A stretch of 64,000 nt of DNA from Cutibacterium porci (GTDB lineage: Bacteria > Actinomycetota > Actinomycetes > Propionibacteriales > Propionibacteriaceae): contig NZ_VUMG01000002.1 in NCBI RefSeq assembly GCF_009696315.1, positions 124,001 to 188,000 of the forward strand. The letters are read 5' to 3'. The position numbers and the translations under genes are program-made. Under the pieces are notes generated by a model. It did not search any database. It had not been told where the DNA came from and saw only the letters and a program-made list of their open reading frames with translations. Each line of letters starts with the position of its first letter. Position 1 is the stretch's first letter. Shown here piece after piece: positions 54,389-63,902 of this stretch.

Positions 54389-55876
54389 ATGCGGGACCAG
54401 CTGAAAGCTGCAGGGCTAGCCGTTGCGGTAGCTTTGTCGGCTACAGGAATCGCCGGTTGCCAGCCGAGTGACGAAAAAGTACTCACTATCGGGGCGACGG
54501 CAGCCCCTCCGACTCTGGACCTCGTGTCCAACGCAGCTGCGGCTATTCCGCAGGTTTTGCTCTATAACGTGTATGAGACTCTCGTTCGCGTTGACGATTC
54601 AGGCAAGCTTGTTGGATTGCTGGCGAGATCGTGGGAGCTTTCTGACGACGGTCTTAACCTCACCTTTCACCTTGACCCCAATGCGCGGTTTTCATCTGGT
54701 AGCCAGGTGACGTCGGCTGCCGTCAAAGCGTCGCTAGAGCGCATGAGGGGGCAGTCGGCAAGCCCGGTGAATCAGGCGAATCTGGCTGCGATTAAGGCTA
54801 TTCGTACCCCAGACGCCACCACCGTCATCCTGGATTTGTCAACACGCGATAACTTCTTGCTCTTTAACCTAGCGAGCACGTCCGGAGTCGTCATTGACCC
54901 GGCGACGAAGGACCTCGCTACTCGACCTCAAGGGTCTGGGCCCTATGTCGTTAGTGAATTCACCCCTGGCCATTCGGTGACTTTGTCGCCGTCATCGCAT
55001 CCCTGGCATGAGGGAAATCGCCCCACCGTCCGCTTCGCATATTATTCCGATCCGACGTCCCAGACAGCAGCTCTACTGTCAGGCGATCTCGATGTGGTCT
55101 CTGATATGACGACCCCTCAGGCGTTATCACGGTTTACTGATAATCCGAATTACCGGGTGTTACGCGGGACTACGAATGGCGAGGTAGTCCTTGGAATGAA
55201 TAACACGTCGAAGGCTCTGTCAGATCGAAGGGTGCGCCAGGCCATTCTTATGGCAATCGACCGTAAGGGCTTGCTCGACGTTGTTTGGAACGGGCAGGGT
55301 ACCCTCATCGGGTCGATGGTTCCTCCAACGGATCCTTGGTACACCGATCTTTCACATACATGGCCGCATGATCCGGCTCGGGCCCGTAAATTGCTTGCTG
55401 AGGCCGGGCACGCCCATGGCCTTACGCTGAGGCTGCGTACCGCTGCGTTGCCTTACGCGACCTCGGCATCCAGAGTGGTGGCTTCTGAGCTGGCACAGGT
55501 TGGTATCAAGGTTGTCACTGACGAGCTGGAGTTTCCCGCTCGCTGGCTAGACGTCGTCTACACCCATGCGGACTACGATTTGACGATCGTTGCCCATGTC
55601 GAGGCGCGTGACATTGTTAACTGGGCCAACCCCGATTATTACTGGCGCTATCGAAATAAGGAATTCAACCGGCTCATCGAGTCGGCGCGCACCGGCCCGG
55701 CTGATCGGACTAACGCGACCATGATGCAGGCCAGCAGGATCCTGGCTACCGACGCTGCCGGTGGGTTCTTATTCCTCATGCCGAAAATCACTGTCAGCAA
55801 GTCCGGCATTACCGGTCTGCAACGCAACTCCACGTCAATGAGTTTCGATCTGACGAAGGTGAGAAGATCACAATGA
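54389..55876 (+). CDS. Oligopeptide ABC transporter substrate-binding lipoprotein (SBP family 5)
   Basis: A 495-residue lipoprotein. The signal sequence ends in the lipobox GIAGC (Cys24), so the mature protein is anchored to the outer face of the membrane. It has the SBP_5 pattern: TIGATAAPPTLDLVSNAA, then YNVYETLVRVDDSGKLVGLL, ARSWELSDDGLNLTFHLDP, and DRRVRQAILMAIDRKGLLDV. These proteins bind di-/oligopeptides or nickel; substrate unknown. A GAAGGGAG lies about 12 bases upstream, and TATGAC 6 bases before ATG might be a -10 box. It heads a five-gene operon ending at 59253, with ATGA overlap to the first permease. Confidence 0.92.
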   Translation: MRDQLKAAGLAVAVALSATGIAGCQPSDEKVLTIGATAAPPTLDLVSNAAAAIPQVLLYNVYETLVRVDDSGKLVGLLARSWELSDDGLNLTFHLDPNARFSSGSQVTSAAVKASLERMRGQSASPVNQANLAAIKAIRTPDATTVILDLSTRDNFLLFNLASTSGVVIDPATKDLATRPQGSGPYVVSEFTPGHSVTLSPSSHPWHEGNRPTVRFAYYSDPTSQTAALLSGDLDVVSDMTTPQALSRFTDNPNYRVLRGTTNGEVVLGMNNTSKALSDRRVRQAILMAIDRKGLLDVVWNGQGTLIGSMVPPTDPWYTDLSHTWPHDPARARKLLAEAGHAHGLTLRLRTAALPYATSASRVVASELAQVGIKVVTDELEFPARWLDVVYTHADYDLTIVAHVEARDIVNWANPDYYWRYRNKEFNRLIESARTGPADRTNATMMQASRILATDAAGGFLFLMPKITVSKSGITGLQRNSTSMSFDLTKVRRSQ

Positions 55877-56850
55877 CTCCCCTTAAACGCGTCGTGATTC
55901 CATTGGGGGAGCTACTGGTGTGGCTCGTCGTTGCATCCCTTGTGGTTTTTGCACTACTGAGTTTGCTCCCTGGGGATGTCGCCCAGGTCATTCTTGGCGC
56001 TAACGCCGACCCTAAAGCGGCTGCCGTGGTGCGCACTCGCCTCGGCCTTGACCTCCCGTGGCCTCAGCGCTATTGGGACTGGATAAGCTCCCTCGTGCGC
56101 GGCGACCTTGGCACGTCGATCGTCTCGGCTGAACCCATTGGCCCACAGATCGCTTCTCGCCTAGCTGTGACCGGATGGCTGGTCGGATTGTCCTTAATAC
56201 TCGCTTTGCTGGTGTGTTTACCGGTTGGCGCGTATGCCGCTGTACACCGTCGGGAGAGCCGTGGGTTTGTGGCCTCGGCTCTGTCCCAAATCTTGATGAG
56301 CATTCCTGCCTTCTTAGCCGGCATCCTTCTCATTTTGCTGTTTTCAGTTACTCTCGGTTGGTTACCGGCCGGCGGCTACGTTCCCCTGCATGAGAACGCC
56401 GGTGAATGGGCGACCCACCTCGTGCTGCCTGTCTTGTCGCTATCGATTGTTCAGGCGGCCGTCATGACGCGGTATGTGCGTAGCGCCTTCATTGACGTAC
56501 TGGCTGACGATCACCTACGCACCGCGCGGGCGGCCGGGTGGCGACTGTGGCCCGCGTTGCATCGTCACGGATTACGCAATGCGTCGATCAGCTTGGCCAC
56601 CGTGCTCGGGCTCCAGGCCAGTGCGATGCTCGTCGGGGCTATCGTCGTGGAGGAAGTGTTCGTGATCCCCGGTCTTGGATCCTATCTTCTTGACGCGGTG
56701 AGCACCCGTGACTTACTCGTCGTCAGCGACGTCGTCATGGTCATTGTGGCGCTTGTGTTGGTCATCTCTTATCTCACTGACGTCATCATCGTCATCCTTG
56801 ACCCGCGGCTGAGAACTGCCGCCCGCACTGCCCAGGAGGAGCAATCATGA
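55873..56850 (+). CDS. Oligopeptide ABC transporter permease (DppB/OppB type)
   Basis: A 325-residue protein with six membrane segments. The binding-protein-dependent transport motif is in the cytoplasmic loop (YVRSAFIDVLADDHLRTARA, then AGWRLWPALHRHGLRNA) close to the EAA consensus (EAA...G.......P). Typical DppB start: hydrophobic first segment after a basic N-terminus, then a long periplasmic loop (RTRLGLDLPWPQRYWDWISS). ATG 55873 overlaps the preceding stop, and its own stop overlaps the next permease, so production is coupled. Confidence 0.92.
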   Translation: MTPLKRVVIPLGELLVWLVVASLVVFALLSLLPGDVAQVILGANADPKAAAVVRTRLGLDLPWPQRYWDWISSLVRGDLGTSIVSAEPIGPQIASRLAVTGWLVGLSLILALLVCLPVGAYAAVHRRESRGFVASALSQILMSIPAFLAGILLILLFSVTLGWLPAGGYVPLHENAGEWATHLVLPVLSLSIVQAAVMTRYVRSAFIDVLADDHLRTARAAGWRLWPALHRHGLRNASISLATVLGLQASAMLVGAIVVEEVFVIPGLGSYLLDAVSTRDLLVVSDVVMVIVALVLVISYLTDVIIVILDPRLRTAARTAQEEQS

Positions 56851-57659
56851 GGCGGGCAGGTCTCATCATCGGATGCGTACTAGTTGGGATCGTCCTTATC
56901 GCAGGGGTGGTTTCTGCACTGTGGACTCCGCATGACCCAACGCTTGTTGTCCCAGCTGAACGGCTGATGCGCCCCAGCTGGCAGCACTGGCTAGGAACCG
57001 ATGGGTTTGGCTCCGATATTGCCTCGCGAATGCTTGTAGGCGCTCGCACATGTCTGCTCGTCGGCGTCGTCTCTGTTCTCATAGCGGCTGGCGTCGGAGT
57101 GCCGTGGGGGATGACGTCAGCAATGTTGCCTCGTCCATGGTCGACAGTTGTTGGTCGAGCCGCAGACCTTCTCTATGCCTTTCCAGCATTGCTACTCGCC
57201 ATCATTTTTGCTGCTGCCGTCGGTGGATCGACGTTAACGGGAATGATTGCGATCGGGGTATCTACGGTGCCGGTGTTTGCGCGCATCACCAGAACTGCCA
57301 GCCGTCAGATACTGGCGCAGGATTATGTCATTGCGGCGCGCAGCTCTGGCATGTCATGGCGATCAGTAGCTTTCGACCATGTTTTGCCCAACATTGCCCC
57401 CCTGATTGGGGTACAAGCCTCTGTCTCGTATGGCACGGCGATCTTGGCTGAGGCTGCACTGAGTTATCTCGGGTTGGCAACTCCAGCAACTGTTCCAACC
57501 TGGGGCCGTATGCTGCGGGATTCGCAAGTGTACCTTTTCGACTCGCCCTGGCTGACCGTAGCGCCGGCCGTGGCTATCGCGGGAGCCGTGATGGGATTCA
57601 CACTCCTTGGAGACGGATTGCGGGACTTCCTCGACCCGCGGCTGAGGGAGGTCCGTTGA
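56847..57659 (+). CDS. Oligopeptide ABC transporter permease (DppC/OppC type)
   Basis: A 270-residue membrane protein, partner of the 55873 permease. The family marker HWLGTDGFGSDIASRML (H.(L/F)GTD..G.D...R) follows the first membrane segment, and the EAA-like cytoplasmic loop is YVIAARSSGMSWRSVAFDHV then LPNIAPLIG. The C-terminus FLDPRLREV is the standard DppC ending (.LDPR). Overlaps its neighbours on both sides. It is at the short end of the family, with a short N-terminal extension before segment one. Confidence 0.92.
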   Translation: MRRAGLIIGCVLVGIVLIAGVVSALWTPHDPTLVVPAERLMRPSWQHWLGTDGFGSDIASRMLVGARTCLLVGVVSVLIAAGVGVPWGMTSAMLPRPWSTVVGRAADLLYAFPALLLAIIFAAAVGGSTLTGMIAIGVSTVPVFARITRTASRQILAQDYVIAARSSGMSWRSVAFDHVLPNIAPLIGVQASVSYGTAILAEAALSYLGLATPATVPTWGRMLRDSQVYLFDSPWLTVAPAVAIAGAVMGFTLLGDGLRDFLDPRLREVR

Positions 57660-58468
57660 TGTCTCTACTAGAGGTTAATGACCTGGTTGTCGATTTTGGA
57701 CGTCACCGCAGGGTCGCCGTCGATCATGTGAGTTGGTCATTGGACTCCGGTGAGCGACTCGGTCTGATCGGCGAGTCAGGGTCTGGTAAATCCGTTACTG
57801 CGCTGGCGATCATGGGTCTGTTACCGGGTAATGCGCACGTGTCTGGCTCGGTGCGTTGGCGCGGCGAGGAACTGCTAGGCGCGTCAGATCACGATATGTC
57901 GGCCCTGCGAGGCAGCAGCATTGGCATGGTTTTTCAGGAACCTATGACAGCCCTTGACCCCACGATGAAGGTAGGTCGGCAAGTAGGAGAGGTACCGCTG
58001 CTGCATCGGTCTGTCAGCCGTGGGGATGCTCGTGGGCGTGTTCTCGATATGCTTGAGCAAGTCGGAATTAAGGACCCGGCTAAGGTAGCTGATTCTTACC
58101 CACATCAACTTTCTGGAGGCCAACGGCAGCGTGTCCTGCTTGCTATGGCATTGGTGAATTCCCCGGATCTGCTTATCTGCGACGAGCCCACGACGGCATT
58201 AGACGTCACAGTACAGTCTCAGGTATTGGCCACTATCAATGAGGTGCTCGACTCAGTCGGGGCGGCGTGCCTATTCATCACCCACGATTTGGCGGTGGTT
58301 TCCCATATTTGTCAAGAACTCATCGTCATGACGTCGGGAAAGGTTGTTGAAGCCGGGCCAGCACGCGCTGTGTTGTCTCACCCGGAGCATCCCTACACTC
58401 GCCGCCTGTTGCGAGCTGCCCGGCTCGACCTCGTTGAGCCTGGGACGACAATCGTGTTGGAGGATTGA
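57659..58468 (+). CDS. Oligopeptide ABC transporter ATPase (DppD/OppD type)
   Basis: A 269-residue ATPase. Walker A GESGSGKSVTALAI near residues 37-50, Q-loop VFQEPMTALDP, signature YPHQLSGGQRQRVLLAMAL, Walker B LLICDEPTTALDVTVQ and H-loop FITHDLAVV are all intact. The C-terminal HPEHPYTRRLLRAA is the oligopeptide/dipeptide-specific tail, where other members place an iron-sulphur Cys cluster; here those cysteines are not seen. ATG 57659 overlaps the dppC stop by one base; TTG 57656 is the alternative. Confidence 0.92.
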   Translation: MSLLEVNDLVVDFGRHRRVAVDHVSWSLDSGERLGLIGESGSGKSVTALAIMGLLPGNAHVSGSVRWRGEELLGASDHDMSALRGSSIGMVFQEPMTALDPTMKVGRQVGEVPLLHRSVSRGDARGRVLDMLEQVGIKDPAKVADSYPHQLSGGQRQRVLLAMALVNSPDLLICDEPTTALDVTVQSQVLATINEVLDSVGAACLFITHDLAVVSHICQELIVMTSGKVVEAGPARAVLSHPEHPYTRRLLRAARLDLVEPGTTIVLED

Positions 58469-59253
58469 TGACAACTCAGATCGAGGTCGAGGATCTTCAC
58501 CTGCGCCTGGGATCGGCGAAGAGGGGCACCCATGCTCTAGACGGTGTCTCGCTGCATGTTGGCCAAGGCGAACGGCTAGGTCTGGTTGGGGAGTCTGGCG
58601 CTGGAAAGTCCACTCTGCTCAAAGTAATGATGGCGCTCCTGCAGCCAGATTCCGGGGCCGTCCGCTTTAGGGGCAAACCCTTGACCGATACCGACGCTAT
58701 TCGTGAGCTCCGGCGATCGGCTGCGATGGTTTTCCAGGATCCACGGTCCTCTCTCGACCCCCGTATGAGCGTGGGGCGGGCGATCACGGAGCCACTGCGG
58801 TCGCCGGTCGCGCGACGAACGACACGTCAGCAGCGCAAAGACAGGCTGGCGAAGGTGATGGTCGACGTTGGTCTGGAGCCAGATGCCGCCTGCCGCTTTC
58901 CGCATGAATTTTCGGGTGGGCAGCGGCAGCGGATTGCCATTGCGAGGGCGCTGATTACTGACCCGGACATCTTGTTTGCCGACGAACCGGTCTCAGCGCT
59001 TGATGTGTCGGTACGCGCCCAGGTCCTCAATTTGCTCAATGACTTGGTCAGGGAGCGTGGCCTGACAATGGTCTTCGTCTCCCATGATCTAGGTGTTGTA
59101 CGGCACCTATGTGACACAGTTGCCGTCATGAGCCGTGGGCGGGTCGTTGAGCAAGGCCGACTTACGGATGTGTATCGCGATCCGCAACACGAGGTTACTC
59201 GGGAGCTATTGAGAGCAATTCCGCGTATTCGTCTCGACGATTCCACCCACTGA
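58468..59253 (+). CDS. Oligopeptide ABC transporter ATPase (DppF/OppF type)
   Basis: A 261-residue ATPase, second nucleotide-binding subunit. Walker A GESGAGKSTLLKVMM, Q-loop MVFQDPRSSLDPRMSV, signature FPHEFSGGQRQRIAIARAL, Walker B ILFADEPVSALDVSV and H-loop VSHDLGVV are complete. The tail ends VTRELLRAIPRIR. GGAGGA is 4 bases before ATG 58468, which overlaps the last base of the preceding stop; TTG 58465 is an alternative. This closes the five-gene uptake operon; serA follows with its own promoter 47 bases later. Confidence 0.92.
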   Translation: MTTQIEVEDLHLRLGSAKRGTHALDGVSLHVGQGERLGLVGESGAGKSTLLKVMMALLQPDSGAVRFRGKPLTDTDAIRELRRSAAMVFQDPRSSLDPRMSVGRAITEPLRSPVARRTTRQQRKDRLAKVMVDVGLEPDAACRFPHEFSGGQRQRIAIARALITDPDILFADEPVSALDVSVRAQVLNLLNDLVRERGLTMVFVSHDLGVVRHLCDTVAVMSRGRVVEQGRLTDVYRDPQHEVTRELLRAIPRIRLDDSTH

Positions 59254-59286
59254 GACGGCGGAGACTGGTCGATCCTGCGTCGTTCA

Positions 59287-59292
59287 TAAACT
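59287..59292 (+). promoter_or_regulatory. -10 box for leaderless serA
   Basis: TAAACT ends 7 bases before ATG 59300. Confidence 0.5.
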
Positions 59293-59299
59293 GGCAGTT

Positions 59300-60490
59300 A
59301 TGAAGGCCCTCCTGCTCGAAAACATTCATGACGAAGCCGTCCGAACACTGAAAAAGGCTGGATACGAAGTTGAGCGGGTGAGCGAGGCCCTTGAGGAGGA
59401 CGACCTCATCAGTGCCCTTGACGGAGTTAACCTGTTGGGCATCAGGTCGCGTACCCGCATAACCCGTCGGGTCGTTGAGGCGTGTGGGAACACTCTCAGC
59501 GCGGTTGGTGCGTTTTGTATTGGCACAAACCAGATGGATCTTGGCGCGTTAGCCGAGGTTGGTGTTCCCGCTTTTAACGCCCCCTACTCCAATACTCGCT
59601 CCGTGGTTGAACTTGCTATGGCGGAGATTATCGCGTTGGCTCGTCGTCTCGGTGATCGCAATACTCAAATGCACAATGGGGTGTGGCGTAAATCCGCAAT
59701 TGGGTCACACGAAATTCGCGGGCGTCGATTGGGCATTATCGGGTACGGCAATATCGGACAGCAGCTGTCGGTAGTGGCGGAAGCCATGGGCATGCAGGTG
59801 TTCTTCTACGACATCGCTGACGTCTTGCCCATGGGTAACGCTCACAAGTGTGGCTCAATGGAAGAGTTGCTTGGAAGCGCCGAGACAGTGTCCCTCCACG
59901 TCGATGGACGCCCCAGTAACACCAATCTTATTGGTGAACGCGAATTCGCCATGATGCGACCGCGATCCCTGTTTTTAAACTTGTCGCGAGGCAAAGTTGT
60001 CGATATCAATGCCCTCGTTGACAATCTACGTACCGGGCACATCGCTGGTGCAGGTGTGGACGTCTACCCCGAAGAGCCGGCGTCCGGTAAAGAACCCTTT
60101 GTCTCTCCGTTACGCGACATGGACAATGTTATTTTGACTCCGCATGTCGGCGGTTCGACCCAAGAGGCTCAAGTCGATATTGGCCGTTATGTTGCCCGGA
60201 AACTGATCGACTATGTCGAGAACGGCGCGACCGGAATGAGCGTCAATTTTCCTGAGATCACCCCGTCGCCTCGCACAGGTGCTCGTATCGGTCATCTGCA
60301 TCGCAATGTCCCTGGTGTGATGGCGACGCTGAACAGACTCGTTGCCGATCAGGGAGGAAACGTCACATACCAAGCTCTTGCGACAAAAGGGGAGCTCGGC
60401 TATTGCGTTCTCGACATTGCCGAAACTGACGGTGGCCTGCTCGCCAACGTCACGGATCTTGACGGCACAATTCGGGCTCGCATCCTTTAA
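59300..60490 (+). CDS. serA: D-3-phosphoglycerate dehydrogenase
   Basis: A 396-residue enzyme for the first step of serine synthesis (3-phosphoglycerate to 3-phosphohydroxypyruvate, NAD-dependent). The NAD site is LGIIGYGNIGQQLSVVAEAM near residue 146-165; active-site residues are in NLSRGKVVDINAL (Arg), DVYPEEPAS (Glu) and LTPHVGGSTQEAQ (His). The C-terminal domain (about 320-396; VPGVMATLNRLVADQGGNVT) is an ACT domain for serine feedback, as in the short E. coli type; the long actinobacterial form with an extra intervening domain is not present. ATG 59300 fits a leaderless transcript. It converges on the HisN-like gene. Confidence 0.94.
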   Translation: MKALLLENIHDEAVRTLKKAGYEVERVSEALEEDDLISALDGVNLLGIRSRTRITRRVVEACGNTLSAVGAFCIGTNQMDLGALAEVGVPAFNAPYSNTRSVVELAMAEIIALARRLGDRNTQMHNGVWRKSAIGSHEIRGRRLGIIGYGNIGQQLSVVAEAMGMQVFFYDIADVLPMGNAHKCGSMEELLGSAETVSLHVDGRPSNTNLIGEREFAMMRPRSLFLNLSRGKVVDINALVDNLRTGHIAGAGVDVYPEEPASGKEPFVSPLRDMDNVILTPHVGGSTQEAQVDIGRYVARKLIDYVENGATGMSVNFPEITPSPRTGARIGHLHRNVPGVMATLNRLVADQGGNVTYQALATKGELGYCVLDIAETDGGLLANVTDLDGTIRARIL

Positions 60491-60507
60491 TGGCGAAGTT
60501 TGGCCTC

Positions 60508-61296
60508 TCACTGCTCAGGTTGCACTATGGCTAGGACTTCGTCGTGAAGAAAGCCGTTCGATGCTAGAGCGTTGCCCGACCACGGTCCGTCCTTGCCGTC
60601 AAGGCCGGTGAACCTACCGCCAGCTTCGGTCACGATGACGTCGAGGGCAGCCATGTCGTGCACGTTGAGTTCGGGTTCGCATGCTAGATCGACGACGCCC
60701 TCGGCAACCAACATGTATGACCAGAAATCACCGAAAGCCCGGCAACGCCACACTGACCGCATGAGCTCACCGAACCCGCGCCCCCTCCCGCTTTCGACCC
60801 AGCCGTGGAGTGACGAGTAGGACAAGAAAGCATCTCCGAGGCTGCGAACGTTTGAGACGTGGATCGGAGTTGCCGAGGCTAGAGATTTGCCTGACCATGC
60901 GCCTAAGCCACGCGCTGCCCACCAGCGGCGTTTGAGGGCAGGGGCGGAGACCACAGACACGACGACCTCATCGTCCACGCTGAGGGCAATGAGGGTGGCC
61001 CATACTGGAACGCCACGCAAAAAATTCGCAGTGCCGTCGATCGGATCAATGATCCACCGCCTTGGCCCGTCTCCGGTATCGGCACGCTCTTCGCCGTGGA
61101 CGGCGTCTCGGGAGCGCATTCGAGACAGGGTCCGGCGTATTGAGTCTTCGACGGCGAGGTCAGCGTCGGTCACTTCGGAGCGATCAGGTTTAGTCGAGAT
61201 TGTCAGATCTCGGGCACCGAAACGTGACATTGTCAACGAGTCGGCATCATCGGCGAGAATGTGTGCCAAGCGGAGGTCTTCGGTGTGGTCGGCCAT
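60508..61296 (-). CDS. hisN: Inositol-monophosphatase-family phosphatase (HisN, histidinol-phosphatase type)
   Basis: A 262-residue Mg-dependent phosphatase. Motif A is HGEERADT (metal-binding Glu), then WIIDPIDGTANFLRGVPVWA (DPIDGT, metal-binding Asp pair), and motif B is LNVHDMAALDVIVTEAGGRF (in place of the usual WD..A). The sequence is of the actinobacterial HisN type, which dephosphorylates histidinol phosphate; general inositol-monophosphatase activity is the alternative. ATG 61296 lies 6 bases after a minus-strand TAGGGT box. It shares a 63-base divergent region with the S10 peptidase gene. rsgA and aroA, frequent neighbours of hisN in actinobacteria, lie close by. Confidence 0.82.
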   Translation of the reverse strand: MADHTEDLRLAHILADDADSLTMSRFGARDLTISTKPDRSEVTDADLAVEDSIRRTLSRMRSRDAVHGEERADTGDGPRRWIIDPIDGTANFLRGVPVWATLIALSVDDEVVVSVVSAPALKRRWWAARGLGAWSGKSLASATPIHVSNVRSLGDAFLSYSSLHGWVESGRGRGFGELMRSVWRCRAFGDFWSYMLVAEGVVDLACEPELNVHDMAALDVIVTEAGGRFTGLDGKDGPWSGNALASNGFLHDEVLAIVQPEQ

Positions 61297-61302
61297 GTCC
61301 AC

Positions 61303-61308
61303 ACCCTA
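61303..61308 (-). promoter_or_regulatory. -10 box for leaderless hisN
   Basis: TAGGGT on the minus strand ends 6 bases before ATG 61296. Confidence 0.45.
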
Positions 61309-61347
61309 CTGGGAGGACGCCAAGGAGATAAGAACGGCCAGTGGCCG

Positions 61348-61353
61348 TAGGCT
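61348..61353 (+). promoter_or_regulatory. -10 box for the leaderless S10 peptidase gene
   Basis: TAGGCT ends 6 bases before ATG 61360. Confidence 0.5.
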
Positions 61354-61359
61354 GAAGCT

Positions 61360-62862
61360 ATGACGACAGACGAGACTCCCATCAAGGCTCCAGAGGCACC
61401 GAGTGACGACCTAGTGACGACCCGCCACACGATCTCGACGGTCGACGGTGACCTTAGCTACACCGCCACCACCGGACGCATTGTGGTGGACAGTGAGAAG
61501 ATCGCAAACAACGCATTTACTGCTCACAATCCACAGGCGCTTATGGGCATTACTGCGTACACCCTGAACGACGCCGACCCCATGACAAGACCGCTGACCT
61601 TTGTTTTTAATGGTGGCCCAGGCTCTTCCTCAGTGTGGTTGCATATGGGGCTCGTCGGGCCTCGCGTCGTCGATCCGGGCACTCCTGAAGAGCCTGCTAC
61701 CCCTCCCTTCCACCTCATCGACAATGAGCACACGTTGCTGCGCGAGACAGATCTCGTTGTTATCGACGCTATGTCGACTGGCTATTCCCGCGTTGTCGAC
61801 GGACACGACCCTGCTGAGTGGCACGGCTGGAGCAAGGACGTTGAGCTGGTCAGCGAGCTCATCCGGCTGTGGGTCACCCGTTATGGACGATGGGGGAGCC
61901 CTCTATATCTGCTTGGCGAGTCGTATGGAACGGTCCGAGCTGTCAGCGTTGCGCAACGGTTGCAGGACACGTTCTCGATGTACCTCAATGGCATCGTTCT
62001 GGTGTCGTCAGTTCTCGACTTTGGTACTCAGGATTTTGATGATCTGAACTGGGATAGTGCGTGCATTGGTTTTCTGCCGACCTATGCTGCAATTGCTCAT
62101 TACCACGGTTATAATTCCGATCGCAGCCTGGAAGATGTCCTTGCTGAGGCTGAAGAATTTGCAGACGGTCCCTACCGTCAGGCTCTGGCGGCAGGGCGTC
62201 GCCTCGATCCGGCAGATAGAGCACAGGTTGTCGCGACTCTTTCGCAGCTCACAGGTCTGGATATAACGTATATTGAGCGCGCTGATCTTCGCATCGAGCA
62301 TATGCGGTTTTGCACTGAGCTGTTGCGCAACAAAGGCAAAGTCGTCGGTCGCATTGACGGGCGCTATACCGGTGCAATCCCTAAGCGTACCGATGAGATC
62401 GCCGGTTCTGACCCTACCGGTGACGATACTGGTGCCGCCTTTGTCCATGGTTTCCAGCATTACTTGCGCAGCGAGCTTGGCGTGACAACGGAGTCGACGT
62501 ACACCCTCGGTTTGCCGTTGTACAAGAATTGGAATTATCACGAGTTTCAGGGGCGTCCCGTCAACGTGACAGACAAACTAGAGCGCATTTTGCGAGCTCA
62601 GAAGGGGCTACATGTGCGTGTCGAGTATGCCCATTACGACTTGGCAACCCCGTATTTTGCAGCACGAGACACGATCAATCATCTCAAGATTGATGACCAT
62701 GCATTTGATCGGATCGAAGAGGTTTTCTTCGACACCGGTCATATGCCGTATCTGGGATGCCGGGAGCAGGAAGCAGACGGTATTGCGGCGTTTATCCGTC
62801 GGACAGCACGTCACGATGCTCCACATCGTGATGGCCACGACGATTCTGGCAGCACAGACTGA
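61360..62862 (+). CDS. S10-family serine carboxypeptidase-like peptidase
   Basis: A 500-residue protein with the alpha/beta-hydrolase S10 layout. The oxyanion segment is FVFNGGPGSSSVWLHMGLVG near residue 84-103, the catalytic Ser is in LLGESYGTVRA near 185-195, the Asp in EYAHYDLATPYF near 427 and the His in FFDTGHMPYLG near 460. S10 enzymes remove C-terminal residues; bacterial cytosolic members are poorly studied. There is no signal peptide, so it should act inside the cell, perhaps on peptides taken up by the neighbouring ABC system (inference). ATG 61360 follows a -10 box. Confidence 0.9.
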   Translation: MTTDETPIKAPEAPSDDLVTTRHTISTVDGDLSYTATTGRIVVDSEKIANNAFTAHNPQALMGITAYTLNDADPMTRPLTFVFNGGPGSSSVWLHMGLVGPRVVDPGTPEEPATPPFHLIDNEHTLLRETDLVVIDAMSTGYSRVVDGHDPAEWHGWSKDVELVSELIRLWVTRYGRWGSPLYLLGESYGTVRAVSVAQRLQDTFSMYLNGIVLVSSVLDFGTQDFDDLNWDSACIGFLPTYAAIAHYHGYNSDRSLEDVLAEAEEFADGPYRQALAAGRRLDPADRAQVVATLSQLTGLDITYIERADLRIEHMRFCTELLRNKGKVVGRIDGRYTGAIPKRTDEIAGSDPTGDDTGAAFVHGFQHYLRSELGVTTESTYTLGLPLYKNWNYHEFQGRPVNVTDKLERILRAQKGLHVRVEYAHYDLATPYFAARDTINHLKIDDHAFDRIEEVFFDTGHMPYLGCREQEADGIAAFIRRTARHDAPHRDGHDDSGSTD

Positions 62863-62899
62863 ACAGGTATTCCACCGTCCCATCGTCAGCGTGGGGCCG

Positions 62900-63901
62900 T
62901 CAGCGTGGGGCGGTGGCACCTAACAGCCGACGGAACGAGTCGACCCTCGATTGCCGCACTCGCCCGTCGCGGACGGCGCTATCGAGTGCACATTCCGGGC
63001 TATCGTCGGTGTGACGGCATCCTCGGGGACAGTCGGCACAAACAGCATCGAGTTCCCGGAATCCGCAAAGAATACCCTGGGCGTCGACGTGGGATAGCCC
63101 GAACGACCGGACGCCCGGGGTATCGATGATCCAACCCCCCTCCGGCAAGGGGATCGCTTCCGCGCTGGTGGAGGTATGACGTCCTCGGCCGGTGACGTCA
63201 TTGACGTGGCCGGTGGCACGGTTGACTCCAGGGACCAGCGTATTGATGAGGGTTGATTTACCGACGCCTGAGTGGCCGACGAGGACGCTCACCTTGTTTG
63301 TCAGCATTGTGCGTAACTCGGTGAGGTCGGTTCCTGGTTGGCTAGTGATGACAGGTATTCCCAGCTTCGAATACATGTCGACGAAGTCGTCACCGGATGC
63401 GAGGTCAGCCTTGGTGAGGCACAGGATAGGGGAGACTCCAGCAGCGTAACCGGCGACGAGTATCCGATCGATCATGCCTGGTCGTGGTGGCGGGTCGGCA
63501 AGAGCAGTGACGATGACCACTTGATTCGCATTAGCGACGATCGGGCGTTCATGGGGGTCTGTGTCGTCTGCGGTGCGTCTGAGTACAGTGGCACGTTCCT
63601 CGGTGTGCACGATCCTGGCGAGGGAACCCTTAGTCCCCGATACATCGCCGTCAAGGCGTACTTTGTCGCCAACAATGACTGATTTGCGACCGAGCTGGCG
63701 GGCCTTGGCTGCGGTGACGTCGACGTCACCGTCAAGGCGACAACGGTAGCGGCCGCGATCAATAGTGATGACGGTTCCGACAGGCAACGACGAGTAGTCA
63801 GGTCGCTGCTTGGTTCGCGGCTTTGTGCGGCGTCGAGGGCGGTCATAGGACGACCACTCACGCGTATCAATCCCAGAAGAGGCTAAACGCCGAGGCGACA
63901 C
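62900..63901 (-). CDS. rsgA: Ribosome small-subunit-dependent GTPase RsgA
   Basis: A 333-residue circularly permuted GTPase that helps mature the 30S subunit. An N-terminal OB-fold (GRYRCRLDGD) precedes the G domain, in which the G4 motif LCLTKADLA comes before G1 VLVGHSGVGKSTLINTLV and G3 IIDTPGVRSFGL, the diagnostic permutation. The C-terminal zinc site has Cys/His ligands in GFRELDAVCADCPRGCRH and ECALDSAV. GTG 63901 follows AGGAG by 7 bases and lies 1 base after the aroA stop, so the two genes form an operon, a known actinobacterial pairing. Confidence 0.95.
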   Translation of the reverse strand: MSPRRLASSGIDTREWSSYDRPRRRTKPRTKQRPDYSSLPVGTVITIDRGRYRCRLDGDVDVTAAKARQLGRKSVIVGDKVRLDGDVSGTKGSLARIVHTEERATVLRRTADDTDPHERPIVANANQVVIVTALADPPPRPGMIDRILVAGYAAGVSPILCLTKADLASGDDFVDMYSKLGIPVITSQPGTDLTELRTMLTNKVSVLVGHSGVGKSTLINTLVPGVNRATGHVNDVTGRGRHTSTSAEAIPLPEGGWIIDTPGVRSFGLSHVDAQGILCGFRELDAVCADCPRGCRHTDDSPECALDSAVRDGRVRQSRVDSFRRLLGATAPR

Positions 63902-63902
63902 G